In this document: piece after piece, positions 12,895 to 24,718 of the stretch
Position numbering within the stretch: the first letter of the stretch is position 1
Layout of the letters: every line of letters begins with the position of its first letter
Source: Melastoma dodecandrum
Taxonomy: Eukaryota > Streptophyta > Magnoliopsida > Myrtales > Melastomataceae
Assembly: GCA_029817715.1 (NCBI GenBank)
Contig: JARUPY010000190.1
Span: 4,960,001 to 5,024,000 of the forward strand
Length of the DNA: 64,000 nt
Direction: 5' to 3'
Notes under the pieces: model-generated
Seen by the model: only the letters and a program-made list of their open reading frames with translations
The model's database searches: none
What the model was told of the DNA's origin: nothing
Translations under genes and position numbers: made by a program

Positions 12895-14167
12895 AAATAT
12901 CACATCCTCAGAGAAATAGTTCAGAGGGGTGATGTGTTGGTAAGTAAAGTAGACACTAGCGAGAATATCGCAGATCCACTCACTAAGGCCTTACCTCAGC
13001 AGAAACATGAGTCCCATGTGAAGGGCCTAGGACTGAGAGTTCATAATGCTTGGCAATAGTGCAAGTGGGAGATTGTTAGTGTGTGCACGTATGTGCCAAG
13101 ACACTTTGTAATATATGTGAATAGTTGTTAACAAAGGCAAGTATTTACTGTTTATTAATTACTTTTCTGCTCGTAATTAACTTTACGGTAAAGTCCCATA
13201 GATTGATTATTTGTCAATCTAAAATTGTCCTTGATCGGATAGATGTTTAGATGGGACATAAACATCTAGATCAACGTCGAGTATAACTAAGGTCGAGTTC
13301 GACCAAGGGATGGATATTCAAGTTGTACCGGGGGTGCCTAAGTTTAGGGTACATTGGACACGACCTGTTTATAGAGAATACCACATATTAAACGTCATTG
13401 GTCACTTCTCTTGTTGAACGAGTGTAACTGATCTCCTGACTTGAGACCTCCATTTATTCTATGCGTGGAGTTGTTCACTTTGATGCCGTTAAAAGCAGTC
13501 TTTAATCGGATTGTAAGTAATACGGTTATTGGGTGTGCAGCGAAGCGTAGAGACGATAGTGTTGAGTCAATATAGGATTCATCGCTCTCTTGGATTAGAG
13601 AGTTGACATCCTGGCCTCTTGATTGAGATATTAATGATTTTAAACACACGGCCGTGGAGGAATGTTTATCATTCAAGTTAAAATCTATTATATCAGAGAA
13701 ATCAAGTAAAATGATTAATTCAATGATGACACATAATGCACTGAATTAATCAGGATGTCGGTGAGATGAAGATATTGAATTACACAGAAATCGGTTCATA
13801 GTGGTTTTGGTTCATGACCAATATTCTATTACGTTGGGTGACTGAAAACTGTTGCCAGACGATTACCTCATTCTATGTATGGATGTACATTGCCTTCGTA
13901 TATAGAACCTAGAGGGTGGCACGTAAAAGCACGTAGACACAGACATTAATTATTTAATTCTAATGAATATTAAAATTAAAAGAAATAAATTTTCAGAATT
14001 AGAATTTGTTGGAGTACAAATTTATTCTGAGATATTCGGAAGCAATAAATCCTAGTGTTAGATTTAAGTTGATCAAATATGTCTAAGGTGTAGGCTATAA
14101 TAATCTAACCTATTGACATGAAAAGGCAGTGAGCTTCGTAGCTTTGCTACGTGTTACTGATTCCATT
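12895..14167 (+). mobile_element. Ty1/copia retrotransposon 3' remnant: RNase H tail plus LTR
   Basis: 12895-13059 encodes the last residues of a copia polyprotein (REIVQRGDVLV..., ADPLTKALPQQK...HVKGLGLR) and a stop. This is followed by a polypurine tract (GCAAGTGGGAGAT, 13061-13073) and an LTR that begins TGTTAGTGTG at 13074. The LTR end is not resolved; UTP18 sequence resumes at 14168, so the LTR is at most about 1.09 kb. The 5' side is fused directly to the truncated fifth unit of the tandem array, so the element is deleted on that side. Confidence 0.82.
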
Positions 14168-14984
14168 AGACGGTGCAAAGCTCTTACCTGGACTCCTGGA
14201 ATACTCGAGACAGGTGGATGCAAATGCTCAGGAACCATCTAATGGTCCGATAAACTCGGTTCAATTCCACAGGAATGCCCAGTTGCTGCTTTGCACTGGG
14301 CTTGACAGGAGGGTTAGATTCTTTCAGATTGATGGAAAGCGGAACCCAAAAGTACAGAGTGTCTTTCTTGAAGATTGCCCCATAAGAAAAGCATCTTTTT
14401 CACCCGATGGTTCTCAAGTTATTGTCTCGGGAAGGAGAAAGTTCTTCTACACGTTTGATTTGCTAAAAGCGAAAGTAGACAAAATAGGTCCATTGGTTGG
14501 TAGGGAGGAGAAAAGCTTGGAATATTTTGAGGTCTCCCCTGATTCATCAACAATTGCCTTTGTCGGAAATGAAGGATATATACTGCTAGTTTCGTCCAAG
14601 ACAAAGGAGTTGGTTGGGACACTGAAGATGAATGGGACTGCACGGTCCCTGGCTTTTGCAGATAATGGGCTACAGTTACTGAGTTTTGGAGGGGATGGAC
14701 ATGTGTATCACTGGGACTTGCGGACAATGACATGCCTACACAAGGCTGTTGATGAAGGCTGTGTTCATGGTACTGCAATCTGCACTTCCCCGGACAACAC
14801 CTTATTTGCATCTGGTTCGGAAAGTGGTCTCGTGATTGTCTACAACAGATGAGATTTCCTTGGAGGGAAGAGGAAGCCGCTCAAGGCAAAAGACAATTTG
14901 ACGACCAAAATCGATTTTTGGAAATTCAACAACGATGCACAGATATTAGCCATCTGCTCTGCTGAGCAGAAGAACAGCCTGAGG

Positions 14985-16105
14985 TACCTCTTGACGTACT
15001 CATACGTGATCACAAAACAGGAAGCATTGCAGCCTGAGTACTTGTATATGCGCTCGAGGTACACCCTAATGCTCATGGAGGACGCCCTTGTGCCGTGGAA
15101 TATGGTGATTACATCCTTCGTCTTCGACGCTCGATATGATTACGTTCTAGCCTATGTATTTCACTTGATAGGATGAAAGGTGGCGCATAATCTGGGGATA
15201 TTCTGGGGAGTCTCCTCTCCCGAATTTGATTAGTACCAGACTCCAAATCTAAGATTGTGTAGCATGTATCTTAATCTACAGTTCATGAGTGTATAACCGC
15301 GCAATTTGGTAAAAAGATGCTATTCGAAAGCTCTCCAATACACATTGTTCTGTATTTTTCACAATTACGATTTTGAATTATCACTTTCTTTAATAATAGC
15401 AGTTTCGTAATTTTGAAAAACTAAAAAAAAAAACAAGATTCTTAGTAGTTAACAACAATGACCTTTTAATAAATGGGAAGTATTTCTTCTTAATTTAGTA
15501 TCATATTTGACAAATTTATTCTAAAACCTCATGGTAAACATCATTTCGTGTTGTAGGACATCCACTTTCGAAATTAATGAAATAATGCACCGGTTTTATA
15601 AAACCGAAATTAACGAAATAATCCTGGTTTTCTAATTGACGCTAACAGGTTCGCAGAGACACAACCGCTTGAGTTCTGGAAGCCAAAAGGTACTCAGCCG
15701 ATGAAGCGTCTCCGGTTGTTCACATGGATAAGTAAGCACAACAGCATTGGCTCGCCTCAGTTCTTCACCCAGCTTACCACTGTCCTCGACTCATCAACAA
15801 CAGAGACATCAAAATCAAGGTTAAAAGAAAAATGTCATTCGCAACTCAATACTCTTCTACAGCAAAACCCCGGGCACAATGAGAAAACAGCGGAGCTCGA
15901 AAGATAAGAGGAGGATCAAGACCTCGAAGAGGTGGCGATGACGGTGCTAGGCACGCGGTCGGGATAAGTGCATTCAGGCAACCTTGTCGGCAGCAACACA
16001 GGCGTCACATTCTCAGGGAAAACCTCGGTGGCAGCCGTACATTTCAGCTTGACTTCCCGGTCCCGCGATATCGGTCGACCACGATCTGGACTCCGGTCTA
16101 CAAGA
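14985..16105. repeat. 1.1-kb segment repeated at 62927-64000
   Basis: From CCTCTTGACGTACTC at 14985 the sequence matches 62927 onward almost base for base until the window ends. It covers an unrecognised piece (14985-15180), an AT-rich stretch and the antisense MIRO exons. The left edge falls exactly where UTP18 copy 1 is truncated, so it marks a rearrangement breakpoint. The two copies lie 48 kb apart in the same orientation. Confidence 0.85.
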
Positions 16106-16140
16106 CCGCCACGGCCGAGGAGATCGACCAGGAAATGGCT
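15650..16140 (-). pseudogene. MIRO (mitochondrial Rho GTPase) exons 1-2, antisense fragment
   Basis: Read on the minus strand, 16140-15920 corresponds to the first GTPase exon seen at 46637-46854 (RGTGKSS P-loop end, ATEVFPENVTPVLLPTRLPE, ATSSRS). 15720-15650 corresponds to exon 2 (ETL..LSTFWLPEL). The sequence just before RGTGKSS is changed and a stop follows the P-loop, so it is dead. MIRO proteins are tail-anchored outer mitochondrial membrane GTPases with two GTPase domains flanking EF hands. Only the extreme 5' end is present here. Confidence 0.75.
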
Positions 16141-16254
16141 TGAGCGGGTCTTCAAGACCAACAATCTTCTCGCAATTCAATGTGACGAGGTACAGAAAGG
16201 ACTCCTCCTGTCATCATCGCGTAAGATTTTTCTTCTTTTAGGTTGTGCTCATCC

Positions 16255-16450
16255 AATAACAACAAGGCAACCTCAATCATAAACACCACGTCAATAGTGG
16301 CATTCCAGCGGAACCCAACTCTGCTTGACTACTGCGCGATGAAAGGAGCCACAGTAGCCTTCACGAGTCTCCCTCCAGCTCGTCGACAGAGGGATCCGCG
16401 GCGTGAATGGGGTTGCCCCATGACCGATCTCGACACCCTTGATCCTCTAT
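16255..16450 (+). pseudogene. Short-chain dehydrogenase (glucose/ribitol dehydrogenase-like) fragment
   Basis: The plus strand reads SIINTTSIVAF, then NPTLLDYCAMKGATVAFTSL. This is the SDR active-site segment with Ser (INTTS), Tyr (DY) and Lys (MKG) in the YxxxK spacing of the NADPH-dependent aldehyde reductase/glucose and ribitol dehydrogenase family. After a frame change it continues LQLVDRGI...VNGVAP. Only about 65 residues are present, without the Rossmann N-terminus. A different SDR piece lies antisense at 42860-43145. Confidence 0.72.
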
Positions 16451-16781
16451 CTGTTTACTCGGAGAATCCAAATCTAAGGTTGTGCGGGTCATGTGTTGAC
16501 ATCACCACTCAATATGATCAATGAACGTTGTTCTTTGCCTTTGATTAAAGTCACACCCAAAATCAGCAGCACATACCGAGGGCATCAAAAGTCAAATTAC
16601 ACAATGAATAAATAACCTACGGAACAGACAAACCGAATGCATGTAAAACGAGAACAGACAACTGGGGTTGGGAAGACTGCATTGGGCATTGCATGTCAAA
16701 TTGATTTTGGTCATGTTTCCAAAGTGGGGAACAGAAATCAAATCAGATATGGTATAAATCTAATCGATTCCTAATGAAGCC

Positions 16782-17455
16782 TCAAACTTGGATATGTAGG
16801 CCAGAGCCGCAGTGCCCTTCAACAGCCTCAGCATCGCCAGCAACAGGAGCCGTGGCCGCAACAGATCCAAAGTCATCCATTGTGATGATCTGCAGAGCGA
16901 AATCAACATATGGTAAACAGACCTGAATCAACTGCAGGAGACAGAAAACGGGGGCAATACCTTGCCAGATCCACGGGAGACCCATAGCCAGTCGAAGAGC
17001 AAGATATCAGGAAATTCGCAGTAACCTCTGGCGGCGGGATCAGACATAGGGAGGACGAGCGCCCGCCGGCACCCAATTTGTTTAAACACATAAAAGAAAC
17101 ATCGATGACGCTCGTCAGTAGAAATAAGCACTACGTCTTTACGACGACTTCGATCCTTGAGATAAAAAGAGACAGCGTTACGGTGAATCTGCTGGTAGAG
17201 AGAGTAAGCTCCATCAACAACACGAAGCTTCGCGCCGTCACCTTCCCGAGGACGCAGCGGGCGGATTTTGGAATCGACCCCGTAGACGAAGAACGCCCCG
17301 AGGTCGTGATCGGGGAAGTGAACGCGCAGGGCGGCGATGATGTTGTCGAGAACGTCTCCGGGATTCACACCATCGGGGATCGGACACGAGATCGTGTCCC
17401 AGAAGATCCCCAGGGAGGGCGGCTGTAGCTTCGGCTTCTTCATCGGCGGCTTCAT
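16782..17455 (-). CDS. NYN-domain protein (putative PIN-like ribonuclease), 200 aa, two exons
   Basis: NYN domains are PIN-like nuclease folds, found in plants in limkain-b1/MARF1-like proteins. Exon 1 (17455-16961) encodes MKPPMKKPK..., the first strand IFWDTISCPIPDGVNP with its acidic residue, a central VYGVD strand, and VLISTDERH at the place of the usual D-x-DF motif. Exon 2 (16889-16782) adds IITMDDFGSV and ends GLHIQV. The 71-base intron is GT-AG and phase 0, total 200 residues. The second acidic motif is altered (STDERH instead of S-D-x-DF), so catalytic activity is doubtful. It is divergently paired with the NYN gene at 17675. The true target is unknown. Confidence 0.72.
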
Positions 17456-17674
17456 CCTGAAATTGAATTGAAGTTTCAGGAGGGCATGTGTTGTGTTGTG
17501 CCCTAATTAGAAATGATTAGAAATATGAATTGGGGGTGGCTTGCGGCCCACTATAAAGCCCATATTTCAATTTTTTTTTTTTTGGTAATTATATTTTAAA
17601 TTATTAGAAAATTCAATCCCGAAAGAGACGACGATCCGACCGCCATATTCGCCGACGGGAAATTCTCGAGTCGG
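17456..17674. promoter_or_regulatory. Shared intergenic promoter of two divergent NYN genes
   Basis: Only 219 bases separate the two start codons. The stretch holds GGCCCACTATAAAGCCCATA (17546-17565), which combines GCCCA elements of the plant site II type with TATAAA, and a T-run at 17571-17583. A bidirectional promoter is inferred from spacing and orientation. Confidence 0.5.
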
Positions 17675-18375
17675 ATGGAGGAAGATGGTCACTTTGTTCC
17701 CCCAACGGAATCGGCTCAAGTTCTTCCTCTTTTTCTCCCCCGAGTTGTCAATCTGTGCTCCTTGCTAGGGTTCTTTGATCTGATTAGGGTTTTTTTTTTT
17801 GTGCGCAGCTCATCGGACCTATCGCCTTCTACATGTACGAAATCGGCACCTTGCCTACCGTAGATCAGCTGGATGGACTCTTATTTTCCGTGTCTAAAGG
17901 ACGTTGCCTCGACAATCTGCTTGAGAATTTCGGGGTATACTTTGTGGATTTTGATGGGGATTCCTGGGACGATTACAAGCAAATGTGTGCGGAGAATCAC
18001 GCCAAGAACGACCCGACAGCCGCAGGCCAGGATGAGATCGAGAATGAAGAGAGAGATGATTTCGAGGACGCGTGCAATGATCTTAGTTTGTCTTTCTGCT
18101 ATTTGGGACCTCGTGATGGGTATGAATGCTACTCCATCGCAATGTACAAGCTCTTGGTATTCGCTTACGAAAATCCTCCTCCCGCCACCATCGTCTTCAT
18201 CTCCGCCGACAAAGATTTCGCCCCCGTCCTCGTCCAGTTCAAGGAAAATGGATACGACCTGATCACCATGAGCCGTTCCGAGGAGGCTTCCGTGGCATTT
18301 CGTGAAGCTGGGTTGGTTCTGTATGATTGGGGGAGGGCTAGCCGCGGTGAAGGTTTCTTCCCCATTGGATTTTGA
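17675..18375 (+). CDS. NYN-domain protein (putative PIN-like ribonuclease), about 203 aa
   Basis: The main exon (17809-18375) reads LIGPIAFYMYEIGTL, then an acidic linker (ENEERDDFEDACNDL), then TIVFISADKDFAPVLVQF and WGRASRGEGFF. FISADKDF is the NYN acidic motif and is intact, unlike in the divergent neighbour. A small first exon 17675-17719 (MEEDGHFVPPTESAQ) joins in phase 0 across a GT-AG intron of 89 bases, but its donor is weak. If correct, the first NYN strand (the FWD motif) is missing, so either an upstream exon was not recognised or the domain is incomplete. An alternative start is the Met at 17833. Confidence 0.65.
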
Positions 18376-18677
18376 GAGGTTGCTGTTGGACACGGCCACT
18401 GTTTGTTTTTATGAAGGCATGTAAATTTTTTTAATTTTATTTTGGACAGAGAAGTACATGGATGGAACTCAGTGTTTGTATGGATTGGATTTTCTTTCTG
18501 ATGAAGCTTTCCAAGTATGGTTGGCTGGGGGCACTTAAGCTAAAAATGGTCACATAGCATTTAGGCAATTTTAGTCTTTCTCTTGGTATTCAATCTCCAT
18601 TTCTTTCTCTTCAATTTTTTCTAATCTTTCTGGTTAACTAAACAAAAGCATATCAAGTAGTTTGCTTGAGGTTTGAG

Positions 18678-20400
18678 TACCGCTTTGAATGATTCTTCCA
18701 TCTGATTTTATTAAAGTAGCACTTCTACCATGGTTGAACTCTTGCGATTCACGATGGTTTCTTCAATCACTGGGAAATCTCTGCAATGTCATCCACTAAC
18801 AAATGCCTCTACTTTTACAACGAATGCTTGACTTGTTGGTTTAAATCTTTGAATGTAAAATATCCTTGTACTTGCATCTTAATTAAGGTGGCAATTGCCT
18901 CTCTGGAGCAACTCATGTAGAAAAGAAAGGTGGCGTCGTGTGACTTCATATTTATCTTTATGTGGTCTGTACATTTTATTTATACATCCCTTTGTGATAC
19001 TTTGGGCAGAGATTTTGGTTGCTTTGTTATACAAAGTATTTTGATTAGTTGGGCTTGGGATTGATGAGTTTCGACCTTGGAGTAATGCTGTTTTCGCTGC
19101 TTTTTCAATCATCAGGCGGGTGATCATCCCTTTTGGAACAACTAGTCATAAGGTATTAGGGGGCAGCGGAATATCTTTTGGGTCACTATATGCCTGCTTC
19201 CTTGTGGCAATTCATGCAATGAGCTTCCTAGCTAACAGTTGCCCAGGTATGTTCTGCCTGTCAAGATGTGATTTTTGAAGGTTCATTGGAGCTTATATTG
19301 GTTGACATGCATTCTCATCATTTGAATTGTCTTCTTTACCTTTTGTCAGTTGAAGAAGCAAAAGTTGCGACATTTCTTCTGACAACAGCTGTTCTAATTA
19401 AGTTTAAACACTCGATCTTGAAGGCCTGAATTGCCTGTAATGCAGCAACTGTCCCACTAAATTCCAAGGTTGTCGTTTCTCGCCATGACTTGTGTTTGTC
19501 CATTGAAAATGTCGACGAGCTCTCATTATATACTTCACCACCTCTCTCTCAGTTGTGCCCTTCAGATTTGATGTGAACCTCATGATGTTATGTTTCTGGC
19601 CACCTTGTACACAGGCCCTACCAAGGTTTTCGCACCCCCACCCTAACAGTTTGTAAAAAGGGTTGTCCTTATCACTTCACTAGATTCCTTTTTTCTCTTT
19701 TTTTTTTGGGAGGCCTTTCTGCGTCTGTTAGTCCATTCGGTGTTGGTTCTTTCACACTTTCTCTTCTGGGACTTCAAGAAAAGGCCGCATCATGTCTTAC
19801 TCTTACTAATGGAGCTGCAGCCAAGGGTCCAGGTAAAGGACTTACTTTGAGTTGATTTGTGTTATTTCTGTTCATAATGGGGACTTGCATTTAATTGGGG
19901 TGGGATCAACTTCCGAGATCAGATGGCAGTGTCTAATTGTTATTGTAGATTATAAAAGATGGTTCTCATTGGTTTGTTCTTGCAGTCTGCCGCGATGGGA
20001 GTTTACCAGCATGCCATTTGCACAGGGCTTATGGATCAGGTGCAAATAATAGTACCGCTTTGAATGATTCTTCCATCTGATTTGATTAAAGAACTCTTGC
20101 GATTCACGATGGTTTCTTCAATCACTGGGAAACCTCTGTAATGTCAATCCGCTAACAAATGACTTACTTTTACAACAAATGCTTGGCTTGTTGGTTTAAA
20201 TCTTTGCATGTAAAGTATCCTTGTACTTGCTTCTCAAATAAGGTGGCAGTTGCCTCTCTAGAGTAAATCGTGCAGATTAGGAATTATCTTTTATAAGATG
20301 GATGGCATTGCGTGACTTCAATATTTATCTTTCACGTGCCCTTTACATTTTATTAACCCATCTCGTTGTGATACTTTGGGCAGAGGTTTTGGTTTGCATG
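18678..20400. repeat. Direct duplication 18678-19030 / 20050-20400
   Basis: Both copies start AGTACCGCTTTGAATGATTC and run to TGATACTTTGGGCAGAG, diverged by point changes and small indels. They flank the first PIGO fragment. 18376-18677, between the NYN gene and this repeat, shows nothing I can name. Confidence 0.75.
19060..19430 (+). pseudogene. PIGO: GPI ethanolamine phosphate transferase 3 (PIGO) exon fragment, copy 1
   Basis: The segment aligns with 21190-21600 and encodes, with breaks, a membrane region (LLF...RRV), GGSGISFGS, AIHAMSFLSNS, and after an intron VEEAKVATFLLTTAVLIKF. This is the FLSNS-x-EE-x-KV region of PIGO, an ER enzyme adding ethanolamine phosphate to the third mannose of the GPI anchor. 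The frame is interrupted, so it is a fragment. Assignment rests on motif recall and needs a database comparison. Confidence 0.6.
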
Positions 20401-20749
20401 ATCTGACTTCATCTAAATTCAGGATCATGTCGGGCTTTCGGTGTTGATTCTGCCGAGAAGATGCAGACGCTAGAACAGTGTAACAGTGTTCATGGGGTAC
20501 CTTCCAACTTTTCTTTTCCATTCAATACGCCGTTCCTTGGAGATTGCCGGGCTTGTTGTTGAGCTTGCTCTGGTAATAAGCTGATTATCTCCCTCACGTT
20601 AGATCTGGGTAGGAAACCGATCTTGCTCTATTAAGTTTGTCATTTTCTGCATCTCAGACTTCCTATTAATCTCTTATGTTTGATTTTTAGACTTTTTTAT
20701 AACATTACTTGCTCATTCTCTGACTGAAGACCTGATTTTATTTCTTGGT

Positions 20750-21600
20750 AGAAAGTGATGCTGGAAAAACCAGTCCTGACCTGGGAGCTTGCATGAGAAT
20801 ACCCCTCCTCTTGTGATGGGTGACCATGGACAGACCTCAAATGGCAATCATGGGGGTGGGAGTGCTGAAGAGGTCAACCGGTTGCTTTGTTCTGCCAAGT
20901 ATTTTGGATAGAGCATTTCATGCTTTCTATGATATTTGTTTCTCTTTTGGATAGGTCGAAACATCAATGTTTGCCACGAGTCTGAAGAGATTCCTACCCT
21001 TTATACCATCTGAAAATTAAAACTCCTAAGGGAGTTTGATTCGGTTAATGCTTTCATTCGAATTGTGTCTTCCCCCTTTAGTTTCGAGGTACTTTTGCAA
21101 TGCTTTCATTCTTACTGAGAATCTCGATTGTTGCCCCTGCTGAATTCGTGGCACAAGTTTCACAGCTAGCACGGTCAAAGTGGACCGAATTTAAGGTGGC
21201 AATGATGGATTTCGGCCTTGGAATAATGATGTTTTCGCTGCTTTTTCTATATTTTGTCATCAGACGGGTGATCAAGCTTTTTGGAACAACTAGGCATAAG
21301 GTATCGGGGGGCAGTGGAATATCTTTTGGGTCAATATTTGCCAGGGGAATTCATGCAATGAGCTTCCTATCTAACAGTAAACTGGGTAAGTTCTGCCTGT
21401 CAAGGTGTGATTTTTGAAGGTTCATTGGAGCTTGGAGCTTATATTGGTCGACATGCATGCTCATCCTTTGAATCTTCTTCTTTACCTTTTTCAATTGAAG
21501 AGGCAAAACTTGGGACATTTCTGCTGACAACAGCTGTTCTAATTAAGTTTAAACACAGCTGTTCTAATTAAGTTTAAACACTCGATCGTGAAGGCCTGAA
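20750..21600 (+). pseudogene. PIGO: GPI ethanolamine phosphate transferase 3 (PIGO) fragment, copy 2
   Basis: 20812-20875 reads LVMGDHGQTSNGNHGGG, the metal-binding DHG motif of the alkaline-phosphatase-like catalytic domain, then AEEVETSMFA across an intron and a stop at about 21018. 21100-21417 reads QLARSKWTEFK, a hydrophobic stretch, GGSGISFGSIFA and HAMSFLSNS. A long middle part of the protein is missing, and another PIGO exon sits far away at 55818. A block at 21541-21590 (AATTAAGTTTAAACA) is locally duplicated. Confidence 0.68.
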
Positions 21601-22086
21601 TTGCCTGCAATGCAACAACTATCCCAATAACTTCCCATCAATGAGCATGCTTTCTTGATGGGAAGGCATCAATAAAGCTTGCCTCAAAGTCGTACCCACA
21701 AAGTAAAGCTGCTATATGGAAAGAGGCAACGAAGATCAACCGGAGGAGTTCTTCCTTGAAGCATAAACTCGATAGGCAGCTAGTCCAACTACACCAACAG
21801 CAACCCCGACTGTCATGATTCGAAAGAAATGTGAACCAAGAAACTTCAGTTAGCTTAGTGGCAATCGTAAGGCAGTAAAGATGTCTTCCAAGGTTAATTA
21901 TTGTTTCTAGCTATATTTCGAAAAGGAAAATGATAGCCGGCAGACAGAAACATCCAGTCGCCAGGACATACATTAACTATAAACTCAACATCGACGAAGA
22001 ACAAATATACTTGAAATAATCATGAGAGAACGGTTGATGAGCTTGTGATAATGTTTGTGGTTCCTCCCCGCTTCAGTTTCTGGGAT

Positions 22087-22100
22087 GCTCAGGGGAGGTT
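22087..22100. repeat. Left target-site duplication of the LINE
   Basis: GCTCAGGGGAGGTT, identical to 24719-24732. It is MIRO exon sequence duplicated on insertion. Confidence 0.93.
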
Positions 22101-24718
22101 TTTTTTTTTGATAAGACACATAGAAAATCTGTACAAAAACCACAGAGACATACCTTTGGAAGTCAAGCTATCACGAAAGTAGTGTATATCCCATATACGT
22201 GCATAAAACAAATAAATTTATCTATGTACGAGAAAATGACGCAAGAATAAATGTCGCCAGTGTCCTAGAAGACAACAAATGCTCACCAATGCGGTGCTTG
22301 TTGCGTTCCATCTACAAGTAATAGACAAATCCAGCAAGCATATGAATGAATGATCGACGACGCCGAAGGGTAGCTCCAGCCGGCGTGATTAGCAGATCAA
22401 AGATAACCCTGATTCTACGCGGAAAATTCGGCGCTACAAGTCGACCAAGAGTGTACTTCCACACCTCCGCTGAGTATGAACATGTGAAAAAGAGGTGGTC
22501 AAAACGCTCTCACCTTGAACCACATAGAGCACATGTAGAAGAAGAAGAAGAAGAAGAAGAAACACCAAGGGAAAATAGCATATCTGATGTGTATAACCTT
22601 CCCTGAACGGCCAACCAGAGAATAAAAGAGAACCGCGATAGCATACCCTTAGACCAGACAAAACTAGCCCAAGGAACAGTCTCATACTCGCTACAGAAAT
22701 ATCTCCATGTAGAAGCAATAGTGAAATCTCCATCAGGGCGTAAAGACCAGACAACCTGGTCAGATATACCTGGCGATGGATGACGGGTGACCGGCAGAAG
22801 ATCATATAGCTTGTCAAAACACGCACGCCTATGTCGATGAATCCTCATATCACCACCATCAACATAACTCCGCCAACTCGGATCAGAAAAGAAGTCCTCC
22901 ATAGAAACCGTATAAGGGATCCTCGACCGCTCGATCTCCTCATGTCCAAAAATCTCTTCCAAAGGACCAAGTGGAGACCAAGAATCAAACCAGAAGGAAA
23001 TCCTACTCCCATCTCTTATACGCCACAAAATAAGTCGTCGAACAAGATGCCTCAACGTCAATAGTCATCTCCAAACCCAGGAACACCTATCTGGCTGCCT
23101 CACCTGTCAGAATGACTTGCCTCACCCAGCGAGCCCATACCAAGTCCTCCGGATCCGAGAAAAGGTGCCAAATGTGCTTCAGCATCGCTGCTCGATTCCA
23201 CTCTATAACCCGCTTAAGACCAAGCCCACCCTGTTCCTTCGGCTTGCACACTGTATTCCACGCTACCTTAACTTTGTGATGGTCCATCAATGGACCCGAC
23301 CACAAAAACCACGACATGAGCTGCTCCAGTCGCCTACAAATCGACATCGATAATGGAAATACTGACGACCAATACGTCTGAGTCGCGAATAACACCGAGC
23401 TCACTAACTACAGCCTCCAACATACGACAGGTGTCAACTCGTCCAATGACGAATCCTACTAGCAATGACATCCATCAATGGCGTACAATCCTCCGAGAAG
23501 AGCCTCCTAGTAATAAGATGCACACCAAGGTATCGAATCGGAAGCTCCCCTCGTAAAAATCCAGAATCAGCCAGAATTTGTGTTTGCACCTCCCCCGATA
23601 CTCCACCAAAGAAAATCTCACTCTTCTGTGCTCTCATCCTCAAGACGGACTGATCCCCAAATCTCAACAATATGTCCAATACACAACGTACCGACGCCAG
23701 CCTTCCACAAGAAAATATAAGGAGATCACTCGCAAAACACAAATGAGACAACCGTACCTTCCGGCATCGAGAATGAAACCCAAAGTTTGGTGACTCTGTG
23801 GCCTTCCTTAACATGCCAGAAAGTACCTTCATAACCATCACAAACAGATATGGCGACAAAGGGCAGCCCTGACGAAGTCTCCTGGAACTACTGAAAAAGC
23901 CCTGCAGCTCACCGTTAATACTAATAGAGAATCTGGCCGTGGCGACGCACTCCATGACGAGCTGGATAAATGAATTCGGAAATCCAAAGCAGTCCAACAC
24001 CACTCGGAGAAAATCCCACTCGACCGAGTCATATGCCTTCCGAATGTCAATCTTCAAAGCACACCTTGGAGGACTCCTCTCCGTATGATAACCCCTAATC
24101 AACTCATGTGCAACCATGATATTATCCACAATCTGTAGTCCGGGTATAAACGTTGACTGCTCTGAACCTATGACCCCAGGAAGCACCTCTCTGACTCGCG
24201 TCACCAGTATACGAGTGATGCACTTATACACCGTGTTACAGCATGAAATAGGCCTAAAATCCATCAACGCCGTCGGGTACGCCTTTTTCGGAATGAGCGA
24301 TATGATAGTGGTATTCGCCGAAGAAGACGATCCTGAGCAAAAAAATCATGCACTGCCTGAGTGACCAGCTCCCCCACAACCTTCCAAGAGCCCTTAAAGA
24401 ACTCTGCCATTTATCCATCTGGTCCAGGCTCCTTATGGCGTCCAAGCTGAAACATCATTGTGCCCACCTCCTCTACAGAAATCGGGACCACCAAACCAAC
24501 AATATGCTCCGACGACACAATCCCAGATATAACTGCTCTCACCATATCCCGATCAATCTATACAGCACGCGGTGCTGCTGTAAATAACGCGATGAAATAT
24601 CGGATCGTCTTATCCCTCACCTCCGACGGATCAGATAACACCAACCATCATCTCTCGTCAGTGACAAAATGGCATTCATGTTATGATGCCACTTCGTCAT
24701 GCTGAAACAAAAGGGCCG
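22101..24718 (-). mobile_element. LINE (L1-type non-LTR retrotransposon), 5'-truncated
   Basis: The element lies on the minus strand. A T-run at 22101-22109 is its poly(A) tail, and the 14-bp target-site duplication GCTCAGGGGAGGTT is perfect at 22087-22100 and 24719-24732. 24267-23434 encodes a reverse transcriptase (DFRPISCCN, KIDIRKAYDSVEW, RQGCPLSPYLF). Its catalytic box is FASD instead of FADD, so one catalytic Asp is lost. 23404-23087 and 23061-22510 carry the connecting region and the zf-RVT domain (FILWLAVQGRL, CALCG). Frameshifts separate them. The endonuclease domain is missing because of 5' truncation. Confidence 0.93.

Larger units (their letters stand above)
9632..14984 (+). pseudogene. 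UTP18: UTP18 homolog (U3 snoRNP, SSU processome WD40 protein), copy 1, split by insertions
   Basis: UTP18 is a nucleolar WD40 protein of the U3 snoRNP/SSU processome needed for 18S rRNA maturation. Here the lysine-rich N-terminus lies at about 9632-9776 (KKRRKKEKAKELK, then LEDLLFGSLHS). The gene is then interrupted by 4.4 kb of repeat array and copia sequence and resumes at 14168 with GAKLLPGLLEYS. About 125 residues that copy 2 keeps are missing. The WD40 part is open from 14168 to 14849 (LLLCTGLDRRVRFFQIDGK, GREEKSLEYFEVS, HVYHWDLRTM). A TGA at 14850-14852 ends it, although the downstream frame still reads LGGKRKPLKAKDN. The copy is truncated at about 14984 in the C-terminal region and fused to unrelated sequence. 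The same TGA occurs in copy 2, so it predates the duplication or was spread by gene conversion. Confidence 0.88.

Noticed and set aside
13395..13676. Antisense 93-codon frame in the copia LTR
   Set aside because: Lies inside LTR sequence and has no similarity to a known protein.
14419..14811. Antisense 130-codon frame over UTP18 (also at 32528-32920)
   Set aside because: Shadow of the WD40 coding frame; duplicated only because UTP18 is duplicated.
17881..18399. Antisense 172-codon frame over the right NYN gene
   Set aside because: Overlaps the better supported sense NYN frame and shows no family signature.
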